DNA from: Gluconacetobacter dulcium
GTDB lineage: Bacteria > Pseudomonadota > Alphaproteobacteria > Acetobacterales > Acetobacteraceae
DNA: 64,000 nucleotides
Assembly: GCF_014174165.1 (NCBI RefSeq)
Contig: NZ_JABEQN010000001.1
Location: 310,001 to 374,000 of the forward strand
Reading direction: 5' to 3'
Shown here one piece after another: positions 18,482 through 27,710 of this stretch. The notes beneath the pieces were generated by a model. The model did not search any database. It was not told the origin of the DNA and saw only the letters and a list, made by a program, of their open reading frames with translations. Within the stretch, counting starts at the first letter, position 1; each line of letters opens with the position of its first letter. The position numbers and the translations under genes were made by a program.

Positions 18482-18613
18482 CGACTCACTCGATCATCCG
18501 GATATAAATTATTCATTGGCATGATATCGCCTTCGGAGCCATAGATACAACCCATGCCGTGACCGCCTTCTGTGGCCACGGTCACGACCACCTAATGCAA
18601 GGGAGCAGAACCG
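18482..18613. promoter_or_regulatory. oxyR-ahpC divergent control region
   Basis: This 132-bp gap separates the divergent oxyR and ahpC starts. It contains a markedly AT-rich core (about 18500-18545, GGATATAAATTATTCATTGG) in otherwise GC-rich DNA. It is where an OxyR tetramer site and both promoters would be expected. I could not fit the full four-part ATAG-type OxyR motif by eye. A GGGAG ribosome-binding site precedes the ahpC ATG. Confidence 0.5.
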
Positions 18614-19156
18614 ATGCTGACAGTCGGCGATAAATTTCCGGAATTCGATCTGGCAGCCGTCCCCGGCGGCCCGGAAGGGCTGAAGGGCGATTTCGTCCAG
18701 ATTTCGGACAAGAGCGATGCGGGCAAGTGGAAGCTGGTCTTCTTCTGGCCGAAGGATTTCACGTTCGTCTGCCCGACCGAAATCGTGGCGTTCGGCAAGC
18801 TGGCCGGCGAATTCAAGGACCGTGACACCGTGGTCTACGGCGTCTCGATCGACAGCGAGTTCGTGCATCTGAACTGGCGCCTGCATCACGAAGACCTCAA
18901 GGGCCTTCAGATCCCGATGCTGGCCGACATCAAGCGCGAGCTGTCGACCGCCCTGGGCGTCCTGTCGCCGACGGCCGGCGTCGCCAACCGCGCGACCTTC
19001 CTGGTCGACCCGGAAGGCATCATCCGCCACGTCAGCGTCAACGACCTCTCGGTCGGCCGCAACCCGCAGGAAGTCCTGCGTATCCTGGACGCGCTGCAGA
19101 GCGACGAGCTGTGCCCGTGCAACTGGAAGCAGGGCGAAGCCTTCCTGAAGCCCTGA
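18614..19156 (+). CDS. ahpC: Alkyl hydroperoxide reductase AhpC (peroxiredoxin)
   Basis: A 180-residue 2-Cys peroxiredoxin that reduces hydrogen peroxide and organic hydroperoxides. The peroxidatic Cys53 is in FTFVCPTE. Two C-terminal cysteines lie in LCPCNWKQG (Cys167 and Cys169), the three-cysteine layout known from mycobacterial AhpC that is recycled by AhpD rather than AhpF. The ahpD gene follows 226 bp downstream, consistent with this pairing. Expression is probably driven by the divergent OxyR. Confidence 0.95.
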   Translation: MLTVGDKFPEFDLAAVPGGPEGLKGDFVQISDKSDAGKWKLVFFWPKDFTFVCPTEIVAFGKLAGEFKDRDTVVYGVSIDSEFVHLNWRLHHEDLKGLQIPMLADIKRELSTALGVLSPTAGVANRATFLVDPEGIIRHVSVNDLSVGRNPQEVLRILDALQSDELCPCNWKQGEAFLKP

Positions 19157-19174
19157 TCGCCTCCCGATCAGGAC

Positions 19175-19242
19175 GGTCCGGCCACCAGGCCGGACCACGC
19201 CGCCTGTCCGGGGCCGGACAGGCGGACGCGGGCTCCGCCCGC
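19175..19242 (+). repeat. Three consecutive perfect hairpins between ahpC and ahpD
   Basis: Three inverted repeats follow one another. They are GGTCCGGCC/GGCCGGACC (19175-19196, 4-nt loop), CGCCTGTCC/GGACAGGCG (19201-19224, 6-nt loop) and GCGGGC/GCCCGC (19228-19242, 3-nt loop). None is followed by a T run, so they are unlikely to be ordinary terminators. They may act as RNA processing or stabilising structures that set the AhpC:AhpD ratio, or as a partial attenuator. Confidence 0.65.
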
Positions 19243-19382
19243 CACGGGTGCCGGATCACCACACGGTGACGCCCGATAAACGACGACGGAAAACGCCCGT
19301 CTTCCTTTATTCATTCGCCGGAGCCTCCCCGCGACCGTCCGCATGGCCGGCCGGACGCCTCCGCCCAGCAGGTCACGCCGCC

Positions 19383-19925
19383 ATGTCGATCGAATCGCTC
19401 AAGGAACGCCTTCCCGATTACGCGAAGGATCTGAAGCTCAATCTCAGCTCCCTGGCCAACGACATCACCCTGACGCCGCAGCAACTGGCCGGAACCTTCG
19501 TGGCCTCCGCCCTCGCCGCGCGCAACGAGGACGTCACGCGCGCCATCGTGGCAGAATACAAATCGGTCCTCTCGCCCGAAGCCCTCGAAGCCGCCAAGGC
19601 CGCCGCCGCGATCATGGGCATGAACAACATCTATTACCGCTTCGTGCATATGGTCGAAGGCGACTACGCCAAGATGCCCGCGCGCCTGCGGATGAACGTC
19701 ATCGGCCGCCCCGGCATCGAAAAGCTGGATTTCGAACTGTGGTCGCTCGCCGTCTCGGCCATCAATGGCTGCGGCATGTGCGTCGAAAGCCACGAGCGGG
19801 TGGTGCGCGAGGGCGGCCTGTCCGCCGAACAGGTCCAGACGGCCGTCCGGGTCGCCGCCACGGTCCACGGAGTCGCCGTCACGCTCGATGGCGCCAAGGC
19901 CCTGGGCGAAGCCGGCGCGAACTGA
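19383..19925 (+). CDS. ahpD: Alkylhydroperoxidase AhpD
   Basis: A 180-residue carboxymuconolactone-decarboxylase-fold protein that regenerates AhpC. The catalytic set Glu118, Cys130, Cys133 and His137 is visible in [13 protein letters not shown] and GMCVESH. These positions match the residue numbering of the mycobacterial enzyme. The start ATG at 19383 ([13 protein letters not shown]) fits the family; a longer open frame upstream runs through the intergenic hairpins and is rejected. It is downstream of ahpC and closed by a strong terminator. Confidence 0.94.
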   Translation: MSIESLKERLPDYAKDLKLNLSSLANDITLTPQQLAGTFVASALAARNEDVTRAIVAEYKSVLSPEALEAAKAAAAIMGMNNIYYRFVHMVEGDYAKMPARLRMNVIGRPGIEKLDFELWSLAVSAINGCGMCVESHERVVREGGLSAEQVQTAVRVAATVHGVAVTLDGAKALGEAGAN

Positions 19926-19934
19926 ATTTCCCCC

Positions 19935-19966
19935 GCCCGGCGCCCCACCGCGCCGGGCAGGTTTTT
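19935..19966 (+). terminator. Rho-independent terminator of ahpCD
   Basis: Perfect 9-bp arms (GCCCGGCGC / GCGCCGGGC) with a 6-nt loop are followed by AGG and five T. The element begins 10 bp after the ahpD stop. Confidence 0.85.
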
Positions 19967-20067
19967 CGCCGACCGTCATTTTTTTCCGTGTAGCCTGTTG
20001 CCAGAATCGCCGGGCTTTGTTAATTCGCCCTCCACACACGGACGTGGGGCACAAACCCCAAGCCGAT

Positions 20068-20144
<77 letters not shown>

Positions 20145-20213
20145 CCCTTTCCCAAATCATTATCGCTTTGGCCTGCGCCGCGGGTTTCCCGACGCCGGCA
20201 GGTAAACCGCACC

Positions 20214-21323
20214 CTATGGTGCGCGATAGGTCACGCGATAGATCGCACCGGCCAGGTCGTCGCTCACCAGCACGCTGCCATCCGCCAGCGGCTGCACATC
20301 CGCCGGGCGCCCCCAAGGCGTTTCATCGGCCTGAAACCCGTCCAGCAGCGGCGTGTAAGACGCCACCCCGCCCTCGGGGCCGAAACGCACCGCCATGACC
20401 CGATAGCCCGCCAGCCGGCTGCGGTTCCACGATCCATGTTCCGCGATCAGCACCGCTCCCCGATAGGATTGGGGAAACATGCCGCCACGATAGAACCGCA
20501 TCCCCAGCGCCGCGACATGCGCGCCCAGCTTCAGCACCGGCGGGGTGAAATCGCGGCAATCCTGCCCTCGCCCGAAAACCGGGTCCAGACTATCGCCCTG
20601 GTGGCACACCGGATACCCGAAGGACTCGCCAGGACGATCCAGCCGGTTCAGCTCGTCACTGGGCATATCATCCCCCAGCAGGTCGCGCCCGTTATCGGTA
20701 AACCACAGCGTCCCGGTGCCCGGCTGCCAGTCGAACCCCACACTATTGCGCAGTCCCCAGGCAATATCCTCGCGATCGGACCCATCCGGATTCATCCGCA
20801 TCAGCTTGCCGAAACGATGGCCGACATCGCAGATATTGCATGGCGCCCCGATCGGCACATACAGCTTGCCGTCCGGCCCGAAGGCGATGAATTTCCAGCC
20901 ATGGTCGCCCATCCGCCACGGCAGGTCCGTCACCGCGACCTCGGGCTTCGGCGGGTCGTCCAGATGGTCCTCGATCCCGCGCAGCACCACGATGTCGCGC
21001 ACGTCGGAAATATACAGGTCACCATGGCGGAACGCGACGCCCACCGGCATGGTCAACCCGCGCGCCACGATCCGAACCCGCGCCGCCCGTTCAGGCCCAC
21101 CCGTCACCGCATAGACCACGCCGCCGGTCATCGAGCCGACGAACAGCGTGCCCCGCGCCCCCACCGCCATTTCCCGCGCCGAAGGAACCTGGTCGGTATA
21201 GACCGAGACATGAAACCCCGCCGGCAGGCGCAGCCGCTCGATCGGCGGCGCGGCCCGCCCGACGGTCGGCGTCACCAGTACCAGCATGGCTCCCAGACAG
21301 GCGATCAGCCCCACTCGCGTCAT
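20214..21323 (-). CDS. Exported glucose/sorbosone dehydrogenase-family protein
   Basis: A 369-residue protein with an N-terminal signal peptide (cleavage likely after GRAA) and a six-bladed beta-propeller of the GSDH family (PQQ-dependent soluble aldose/sorbosone dehydrogenase fold). Family segments include MRMNPDGSDREDIAWGLRN and FTDNGRDLLGDD. It would act in the periplasm and oxidise a sugar or sugar aldehyde with PQQ, a common chemistry in acetic acid bacteria. Substrate and true PQQ use are not provable here, because many members are uncharacterised. It lies 20 bp behind the phosphatase gene, so the two are probably one transcript. Confidence 0.8.
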   Translation of the reverse strand: MTRVGLIACLGAMLVLVTPTVGRAAPPIERLRLPAGFHVSVYTDQVPSAREMAVGARGTLFVGSMTGGVVYAVTGGPERAARVRIVARGLTMPVGVAFRHGDLYISDVRDIVVLRGIEDHLDDPPKPEVAVTDLPWRMGDHGWKFIAFGPDGKLYVPIGAPCNICDVGHRFGKLMRMNPDGSDREDIAWGLRNSVGFDWQPGTGTLWFTDNGRDLLGDDMPSDELNRLDRPGESFGYPVCHQGDSLDPVFGRGQDCRDFTPPVLKLGAHVAALGMRFYRGGMFPQSYRGAVLIAEHGSWNRSRLAGYRVMAVRFGPEGGVASYTPLLDGFQADETPWGRPADVQPLADGSVLVSDDLAGAIYRVTYRAP

Positions 21324-21342
21324 CGCGCGCCTCCCTCGCCGG

Positions 21343-21822
21343 TCAGTCCCGCGTTGCGCGGGCCAGTTTCAGCGCCAGGGCTTCGGCTCCCTGCCGCACA
21401 TCGTCCCACGTCACGTCGAATGCCCGCGCCTCCCCGTAATACGGGTCGGCCACACCCTGCCCCTCACGCCCCGGCACATGATCCAGCAGCAGCGAAAGCT
21501 CCGCCGTCGCATCCATCGGCCTGCGACCGCGCAGGATCTTCAGATGCCCCGGATCGAGGGCCACGATATGGGTAAAAATCCGGTAATCGCCCGGACCGAC
21601 GATCCGCGCGCGATAATCGCCGATATCGAGCCCATGCCGTCGCGCCACCGCCTGCGCCCGCCGATCGGGCGCAGCACCTCGATGCCAGTCGCCGGTTCCG
21701 GCCGAATCGACCAGCACCTCCAGCCCATAACGACCGGCCGCGACCCGAAACGCGGCCTCCGCCAGCGGCGAACGGCAGATATTGCCCGTGCAGACAAACA
21801 AAACGGCGGGACGCAGGGACAT
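21343..21822 (-). CDS. Low-molecular-weight protein tyrosine phosphatase
   Basis: A 159-residue cytoplasmic phosphatase. The P-loop VCTGNICRSPLAE near the N-terminus provides the nucleophilic Cys and the Arg. The general-acid Asp is in DPYYGEARAFD near the C-terminus. Length and motif order are normal for LMW-PTP. No tyrosine kinase or exopolysaccharide gene is next to it, so a role in polysaccharide control is not supported by context. It is likely co-transcribed with the downstream dehydrogenase gene. Confidence 0.9.
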   Translation of the reverse strand: MSLRPAVLFVCTGNICRSPLAEAAFRVAAGRYGLEVLVDSAGTGDWHRGAAPDRRAQAVARRHGLDIGDYRARIVGPGDYRIFTHIVALDPGHLKILRGRRPMDATAELSLLLDHVPGREGQGVADPYYGEARAFDVTWDDVRQGAEALALKLARATRD

Positions 21823-21915
21823 CGCGCGGCTTCCATCATAGGCGGGCGTACCAGAGCGCCCTGCCGGTCATGATGAACAGGGATCTGCCGGCCTGTCGAG
21901 CCACCAGCCCGATTT

Positions 21916-22773
21916 TCAGGCGGCCGCCTCATAATCCAGGCCGATATCCAGCGCCCGCACCGTATGGGTCAGCCACCCGATCGAGAGGATATCCACCCCC
22001 GTCGCGGCGATCTCAGGCGCGCTATCGGGCGTAATCCCGCCCGAGGCCTCGGTCACGGCCCGCCCGTTCACCATCGCCACCGCCTCGCGCAACTGGTCGG
22101 GCGTCATGTTGTCCAGCAGGAACGCATCCGCTCCCCCCGCGCGCAGCGCCTGGGCCAACTGGTCGAGCGTATCCACTTCCAGTTCGATACTGACCAGATG
22201 CCCCGCCCGCGCCCGCGCCGCCGCCAGCGCATGCGCCACATCGCCGCCCGCCAGGGCAATGTGATTGTCCTTGATCAGGATCGCATCATCCAGGCGGAAA
22301 CGATGATTCGCCCCCCCACCAGCCCGCACGGCATATTTCTGGATCGCGCGCATCCCCGGCAGCGTCTTGCGCGTGCAGCACACGCGCGCCTTCGTGCCCG
22401 CGACGGCCCGCACGATCCCGGCGGTGGCGGTGGCAATCCCGCACAGATGCGACAGAAAATTCAGCGCCACCCGCTCGCCGCCCAGAATGGCCGGCGCCGG
22501 CCCGGTCACGCGCGCGATCCGCTCGCCTGGCGCCACCACGCTGCCATCCGGCCGCTCGATCTCGAAACGCACCGTTGGGTCCATCAGCGTAAAGGCCAGG
22601 CGGGCCATCGCCAGCCCCGCCACCACGCCGGGCTGGCGCGCCACCAGCGCCGTACGCAGCATCTGGCCGGGCAGGGCCAGCGCATCGGTGGTCAGGTCAC
22701 CACCGCAGCCGAGATCTTCCAGCAATCCCGCACGCACCAGCGGTTCCAGCATCAGGTCGGGCAAAGGGGTCAT
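21916..22773 (-). CDS. nadC: Nicotinate-nucleotide pyrophosphorylase (carboxylating)
   Basis: A 285-residue quinolinate phosphoribosyltransferase that converts quinolinate and PRPP to nicotinate mononucleotide. Family features are CTRKTLPGMRAIQKYAVRAGG, GANHRFRLDDAILIKDNH (substrate binding) and the C-terminal ASGGITPDS segment. The ATG at 22773 overlaps the nadB stop; upstream open codons lie within nadB. It is the last gene of a nadA-nadB-nadC operon that provides the complete de novo route from aspartate. Confidence 0.95.
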   Translation of the reverse strand: MTPLPDLMLEPLVRAGLLEDLGCGGDLTTDALALPGQMLRTALVARQPGVVAGLAMARLAFTLMDPTVRFEIERPDGSVVAPGERIARVTGPAPAILGGERVALNFLSHLCGIATATAGIVRAVAGTKARVCCTRKTLPGMRAIQKYAVRAGGGANHRFRLDDAILIKDNHIALAGGDVAHALAAARARAGHLVSIELEVDTLDQLAQALRAGGADAFLLDNMTPDQLREAVAMVNGRAVTEASGGITPDSAPEIAATGVDILSIGWLTHTVRALDIGLDYEAAA

Positions 22774-24311
22774 GGCACGGTCAATCCATCGGCAGGAGTG
22801 GAAACAGGCGCGCCGGACGACAGCGCATCCAGCATGCTCAACGTCCGCGCCAGCGTCAGGCGCGAATGCACGGCAGTCGCGGCGGTCAGCGGATAATCGG
22901 TGCGATAATGGCCACCCCGGCTTTCCCACCGCTCCAGTGCCGCCAGACACACCATCGCGCCCACCAGCGCACGATCGTCGGTGGCCACATGGGGCGCCAG
23001 CGCCCGCGCGGCACGCGCCAGCCCGGCCTCATCGCGCAGAATGCCGGCGGCACGGCCAAGGCAGGCATGCATGTCGGCCAGCCCTACCCCGTCCCCTTCA
23101 TCCGGCACCGGGTCACCGACCGGACCGGGCGCGGGCAACGACGCGGCCTCGAGATCCCGCGCCACGAACCCCGCGCAGACAAAGGCTTCCAGCAGCGAAT
23201 TGCTGGCCAGCCGATTGGCGCCATGCAACCCGGTCGATGCCGCCTCGCCGCATGCCCACAGGCCGGGCACCGTGCTGCGCCCGTTCAGATCGGTCTCGAT
23301 CCCGCCCATATGGTAATGTACCGCCGGCCGCACCGGCAGAGGCTGACGGTCGGGGTCCAGTCCCCGCGCCGCGCAGGCCCGCGCGATACCCGGAAAATGC
23401 CGCGCAAACGCCCCATGCGTCGCCGCCCGCGCATCCAGCAGCACCTGATGTCCGCCCGTCAGATGCGCCTGGATCGCCCGCGCCACCACGTCGCGCGGTG
23501 CAAGCTCGTCGGTAAAGCGCGCGCCGGTCTCGTCCACCAGAACCGCCCCGGCCCCCCGCACCGCCTCGCTGACCAGCGCCCGCGGCGCCCCCGCCGGCCC
23601 ATCGGCCAGCGCCGTGGGATGAAACTGGACGAACTCCATATCCCGCAACACCGCGCCAGCCCGCGCGGCGCAGGCCAGTCCCAGCCCCTGCCCGCCCACC
23701 GGGCTGGTCGTCGCGGGAAACAGCGCGCCCAGCCCGCCGGTGGCAATGACACAGGCACCGGTCGGCAGGGCCAGCATCACCCCACCGCGCACGATCTCCA
23801 CACCAGCCACCCGTCCGTCACGCACGATCAGCCGCCGCAGGCGCGCGCCCTCCATCACCGTAATGCGCGGCGTGGCCCGCACCCGCGCCACCAGCGCGCG
23901 CATGATCTCGGCCCCCGTCCCATCGCCCAGCGCATGGGCGATGCGGGCGCGGGAATGCGCGGCTTCCAGATGCAGGTCAGGCGTCCCGTCGGCACCCATA
24001 TCGAACACCACGCCCAGCGACCGCAGCCCCGCCACCGCATCCGGCCCGGCCCCGACAATCGCCGCGACCGCGTCGGCCACACACAGCCCGGCCCCCGCCG
24101 CCAGCGTGTCCGCCTCATGCAGGGAAACCGAATCATTGGCCCCGATCGCCGCCGCGATCCCGCCCTGGGCCAGCGCGCTGGCGGCATCCTGCCCCAGCGG
24201 CATCGGCGACAGCAGCACGCAGGGCCGGTCCATCAGCAGCGCGGTCGCCAGACCGGCCAGCCCGCCCCCGGCAATGACCGGCTGCCCGGCCAGGGCGGCG
24301 AAACCGGTCAC
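22770..24311 (-). CDS. nadB: L-aspartate oxidase
   Basis: A 513-residue flavoprotein that oxidises L-aspartate to iminoaspartate, the first step of de novo NAD synthesis. The N-terminal FAD-binding GGGLAGLATALLM is followed by the active-site loop SLHEADTLAAGAGL. Later family segments include MEFVQFHPTAL and YHMGGIETDLNGRST. The start is a GTG that overlaps the nadA stop (GTGA), so translation is coupled to nadA. The C-terminal helical domain is complete. Confidence 0.95.
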   Translation of the reverse strand: MTGFAALAGQPVIAGGGLAGLATALLMDRPCVLLSPMPLGQDAASALAQGGIAAAIGANDSVSLHEADTLAAGAGLCVADAVAAIVGAGPDAVAGLRSLGVVFDMGADGTPDLHLEAAHSRARIAHALGDGTGAEIMRALVARVRATPRITVMEGARLRRLIVRDGRVAGVEIVRGGVMLALPTGACVIATGGLGALFPATTSPVGGQGLGLACAARAGAVLRDMEFVQFHPTALADGPAGAPRALVSEAVRGAGAVLVDETGARFTDELAPRDVVARAIQAHLTGGHQVLLDARAATHGAFARHFPGIARACAARGLDPDRQPLPVRPAVHYHMGGIETDLNGRSTVPGLWACGEAASTGLHGANRLASNSLLEAFVCAGFVARDLEAASLPAPGPVGDPVPDEGDGVGLADMHACLGRAAGILRDEAGLARAARALAPHVATDDRALVGAMVCLAALERWESRGGHYRTDYPLTAATAVHSRLTLARTLSMLDALSSGAPVSTPADGLTVP

Positions 24312-25291
24312 GCCGCCAGCATCCGTTCAACCGCACGCCGCCCGCCCGCCACCAGATGCTCGGGGATCGTCACCTCATGGCTCATGGTCTCCAGCGCGTG
24401 GCGGATGGCCCGCAGCGTAATACGCTTCATGTGCGGGCACAGATTGCACGGCCGGACGAACTCCACGTCAGGATGCGTGGCGGCCAGATTGTCGCTCATG
24501 GAACATTCGGTCACCAGCAGCACCTTGCGATGCGCGCCGCTGGAGACGAAATCCGACATCGCCGCCGTCGAGCCCGAAAAATCGGCCTCCGCCACCACGG
24601 CGGGCGGACATTCCGGATGCGCCAGCACCGCCACGTCGGGATTGTCGGCGCGCCAAGCGCGGATTTCCTGCGGCGTGAAACGCTCATGCACCTCGCAATG
24701 ACCGCGCCAGGTGATGATCTCCACGCCGGTCTCGCGCTGCACGTTCTGCGCCAGGAACTCGTCGGGGATCATGATCACGCGCGGCACGCCCAGGCTTTCC
24801 ACGATCCGCCGCGCATTGGCCGAGGTGCAGCAGATATCGCTCTCCGCCTTCACCTCCGCCGTGCTGTTCACATAGGTCACGACCGGCACGCCCGGATGGG
24901 CGCGGCGCAGGGCGCGCACGTCCTCGGCCGTGATCGAATCGGCCAGCGAGCACCCGGCCTCCAGCGACGGCATCAGCACCGTGCGGTCGGGGTTCATCAG
25001 CTTGGCGGTCTCGGCCATGAAATGCACGCCGGCCATCACGATCACCTCGGCATCCAGCCCCTGCGCATCGCGCGCCAGCGCCAGACTGTCGCCCCGAATG
25101 TCGGCAATGCAGTGGAAGATTTCCGGCGTCTGGTAATTATGGGCCAGGATCACCGCATTGCGCCGACGCTTCAGCTCCAGGATCGCCGCGATATCGTCAG
25201 CGAACAGATCCCACTCCAGACGCGGGACGACACGGGCGACACGATCATAAAGCGCGTCAAGCTGAGACGGAGCGGCAAGGGTTTCGGACAT
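24308..25291 (-). CDS. nadA: Quinolinate synthase NadA
   Basis: A 327-residue 4Fe-4S enzyme that condenses iminoaspartate with dihydroxyacetone phosphate to quinolinate. Candidate cluster cysteines lie in SLEAGCSLAD, ESDICCTSANA and RPCNLCPHMKRITL. The family motif ILAHNYQTPEI is near the N-terminus. The ATG at 25291 is preceded by GGAG at 6-nt spacing; a GTG one codon earlier would sit too close to it. It heads the nadABC operon, and a palindromic probable operator lies about 20 bp upstream. Confidence 0.95.
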   Translation of the reverse strand: MSETLAAPSQLDALYDRVARVVPRLEWDLFADDIAAILELKRRRNAVILAHNYQTPEIFHCIADIRGDSLALARDAQGLDAEVIVMAGVHFMAETAKLMNPDRTVLMPSLEAGCSLADSITAEDVRALRRAHPGVPVVTYVNSTAEVKAESDICCTSANARRIVESLGVPRVIMIPDEFLAQNVQRETGVEIITWRGHCEVHERFTPQEIRAWRADNPDVAVLAHPECPPAVVAEADFSGSTAAMSDFVSSGAHRKVLLVTECSMSDNLAATHPDVEFVRPCNLCPHMKRITLRAIRHALETMSHEVTIPEHLVAGGRRAVERMLAA

Positions 25292-25309
25292 CACGGTCTC
25301 CTTCGACCT

Positions 25310-25330
25310 TTATACTCATGTTGAGCATAA
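25310..25330. promoter_or_regulatory. Palindromic operator candidate upstream of nadA
   Basis: An inverted repeat TTATACTCA-TGT-TGAGCATAA (eight of nine positions symmetric) lies about 20 bp upstream of the nadA start, close enough for a bound repressor to block the promoter. A gene for a Nudix-type NAD regulator lies just upstream, so it is the obvious candidate binder. No second copy was found within the window. Confidence 0.6.
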
Positions 25331-25548
25331 TAGGGCTAAATGGCGTCGCATTCGTGCTGTTCAACCCGCCGGCGGCCCACGTCAAGCCACGGCGGCACGC
25401 GGCCAGCCTCGCATCACGAAAAAAACGGCCCAGTTCCAGTTCATTGGTTAATGAAAACATATCCGTGAACATCGCCCACACAACCTGTCCGGAAATGCTC
25501 GGATGAGCAAGATCGGCCCGCCGCCGGCGCGTCATTGCGGACACGCTT

Positions 25549-26436
25549 TCACACGGCACGCGCCAGCGGCAGCTTGGACCCCGCGATCCGCCGCGCGCCG
25601 ATCACCTCGCGCCGGAAGCGGAACAGCCGCGCCGGCCGGCCCCGCGTATCCGGCGCCACCTCGCCCGTTTCCTCGATCAGCCCCTGCTGGGCCACCAGCC
25701 GGCGAAAATTCTGCTTGTGCATCGGCTGGCCGGCCACGGCTTCCACCGTGCGTTGCAGATGCAGCAGCGTGAAACTGTCGGGCATCAGTTCGTAGATCAC
25801 CGGCCGATAGCGGATCTTGGCCCGCAGGCGCGCCATCGCGGTGGCCAGCACCCGCCGCTCGTCCCGCGCCATGCCCATGCCGGGCAGCACCGCCTCTCCC
25901 GGCGGGGCGGATTCCGGCACCAGCCCGGCCTCCCACAGCAGTTCGTAGCGTTGCAGCACCAGTTCGTCGTCCCAGCCCAACCCTTCCAGCCCGAAGGTCA
26001 GGGCCACGCGCTGGCGCCGGGCCTCCTGCCTGGCGGCGGACGGGGCACGACCGGCCCATCCCTCCAGCAGCCCCGCAATGCGCACCACCAGGTCACGCCC
26101 TTCGGGCGCGGTCTGGTCCTCCCACGGGAAGTACTCGTACCAGCCGCGCCACCCACGCTCCCCCCGGCGGATGCGGGTCAGCGCCAGGTAGGAAATCATG
26201 ACCCGCCGCTCGTCAGGCCCGCCATCCACCGGCGCGTCGGCAAAGGTATAAAGCTGTTCGACATGCCCCAGCGCATGGCCGGTCTGGTGTTCAACCCACA
26301 GCCGCAGACCGGTCTGAAGCGACCGATGGCCGGCCTCCAGCGGTCCGGACGGCAGCAGGCGGCCACCGTCCAGCGTCAGCACCATCGGCCGGTCATCGCT
26401 GACCGCGATCAGCACCGCGATCAGTTCCGGCGGCAT
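25549..26436 (-). CDS. nadQ: Nudix-related NAD biosynthesis regulator (NadQ/NrtR type)
   Basis: A 295-residue two-domain protein. The N-terminal half (about 1-150) resembles a Nudix hydrolase fold, but I see no intact GX5EX7REUXEEXGU catalytic box, as expected for a regulator that only binds a nucleotide ligand. The C-terminal part (about 195-295) looks like the winged helix of NrtR/COG4111 proteins, with YELMPDSFTLLHLQRTVEAV, NFRRLV and a terminal RPARLFRFRRE. Such proteins repress NAD genes. It lies upstream of nadABC on the same strand, with the operator-like palindrome between them. The NadQ name rests on context plus this architecture. Confidence 0.75.
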   Translation of the reverse strand: MPPELIAVLIAVSDDRPMVLTLDGGRLLPSGPLEAGHRSLQTGLRLWVEHQTGHALGHVEQLYTFADAPVDGGPDERRVMISYLALTRIRRGERGWRGWYEYFPWEDQTAPEGRDLVVRIAGLLEGWAGRAPSAARQEARRQRVALTFGLEGLGWDDELVLQRYELLWEAGLVPESAPPGEAVLPGMGMARDERRVLATAMARLRAKIRYRPVIYELMPDSFTLLHLQRTVEAVAGQPMHKQNFRRLVAQQGLIEETGEVAPDTRGRPARLFRFRREVIGARRIAGSKLPLARAV

Positions 26437-26641
26437 GGTGCGTTTCCTTCAGAGGGCATAAGGCCGGGCCATATCATCCTCCCCCCTTCCGGAAAAGACT
26501 CCCTTGTCCTGATCGATAAGTTTATATGATTAAGTTGATGGCAGAGGTAATCGAATAGGGCGTGCGGCGTTTGCGATTGAACTGGCGATTGGAGCGTCAG
26601 AAACCGGAATCTCTGGCGAGACCGCGCAAGACGGCCTATCA

Positions 26642-27705
26642 CTACAGTTGCGCTTTCTGTTTGCTATGAGAGAGGCAGGCTGCAACCTGATGAGCGCGTC
26701 GAAAGAACGACCATCGGAGGATATGCCCGATGGAGGCGCGGCTTCGGGTCCTCTTCATGGCAAGACGGCGGATTTCCTGGATTGACCAGCGGATGAGCTG
26801 TCGCGTTAGTCCAACTGGCTTTTTTTGAGCGCCATGGCGTTGGCCTTGGACCGCACAGCGGCCATCATGGCGTAAGCCAGCATGACCAGCGAGACGTGAC
26901 GGTGCCAACCATGCCAGGATCGGGTCTCGTTGTGGTCGAGGCCGAATTCGTTCTTGGCGGTCTCGAAACCCTCTTCAATGCGCCAGCGCGTACCCTCGAC
27001 GCGCACCAGGGTCTCGAGCGGTGTTCCCTGAGGGCACCAGGTCGTGAAATACGCCAGGTCGCCATCGGAGGGATTGCGCCGGACCAGCAGCCCACGGGTC
27101 CATGTCCCGGTTGAGGTCTCTGAATATTCGGAGGCTTCGAGATCGGCCATCGGGCAATACAGCCAGTCATACAGCCGCTCGCCCTTGGTGCCGTGTCCGG
27201 CGGAACAGCGGACCCAGGCGGCGTCCGGCAGGGTGTCGACAATCTCGCGCGCCTCGCCGGCCCAGCAGACATCCGGCCGCCAGGAATGGAAGTGATGATT
27301 GGCATTCACGCCCAGAACATAGCTCCGGCCGGCACGGCGCAAAGCCATTTCCAACTCCCCGACGCCATAGACGCTGTCGCCGGCCACCCACCGGAACGGC
27401 ACATCGGCCGCAAGCGCCCGACCGATCATCACGGTGGCCAGAGACGGTTTGCTGGCAAACTGGACATCGTCCGGCACATGGGCCGCCGCCAAGCGCTCAG
27501 GCTTTTCCGTCCAGGCCTTCGGCAGATACAAAGCCCGGTCGAGAAATGCGTGCCCCATGGCGGAGACACAAGCCGTGAACACGCCAATCTGGCAATTCGT
27601 GATCTTGCCCGCGGACCCGTTATATTGCCGTCCTACCCCGCACGATGCAGTCCCCTTCTTGAGAAAACCGGTCTCGTCGACCACCAGCACCGCGTCGGTA
27701 TCCCC
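26642..27705 (-). mobile_element. Degenerate IS701-family transposase remnant
   Basis: Transposase-like sequence of the IS701 type with recognisable acidic catalytic residues: Asp in VLVVDETGFLKKG, Asp in VAGDSVYGVGE and Glu in WRIEEGFETAKNEF. The N-terminal 90-100 residues expected before this block are missing. Homology appears to begin at about 27705, and the frame then runs into unrelated sequence up to 27855. Near the 3' end the frame stops at 26806, but the adjacent frame continues with typical C-terminal sequence (LTRQLIRWSIQEIRRL, FFRRAHQVAA) to 26642. The shift falls at a run of seven A (minus strand, 26820-26826). No clear terminal inverted repeats or target duplication were found. 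Confidence 0.75.
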
Positions 27706-27710
27706 CTTTA

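Noticed and set aside
25257-25559. A 100-codon minus-strand frame between nadA and the NAD regulator
   Set aside because: It runs over the nadA start and the palindromic operator. The product has no hydrophobic pattern, motif or good ribosome-binding site.
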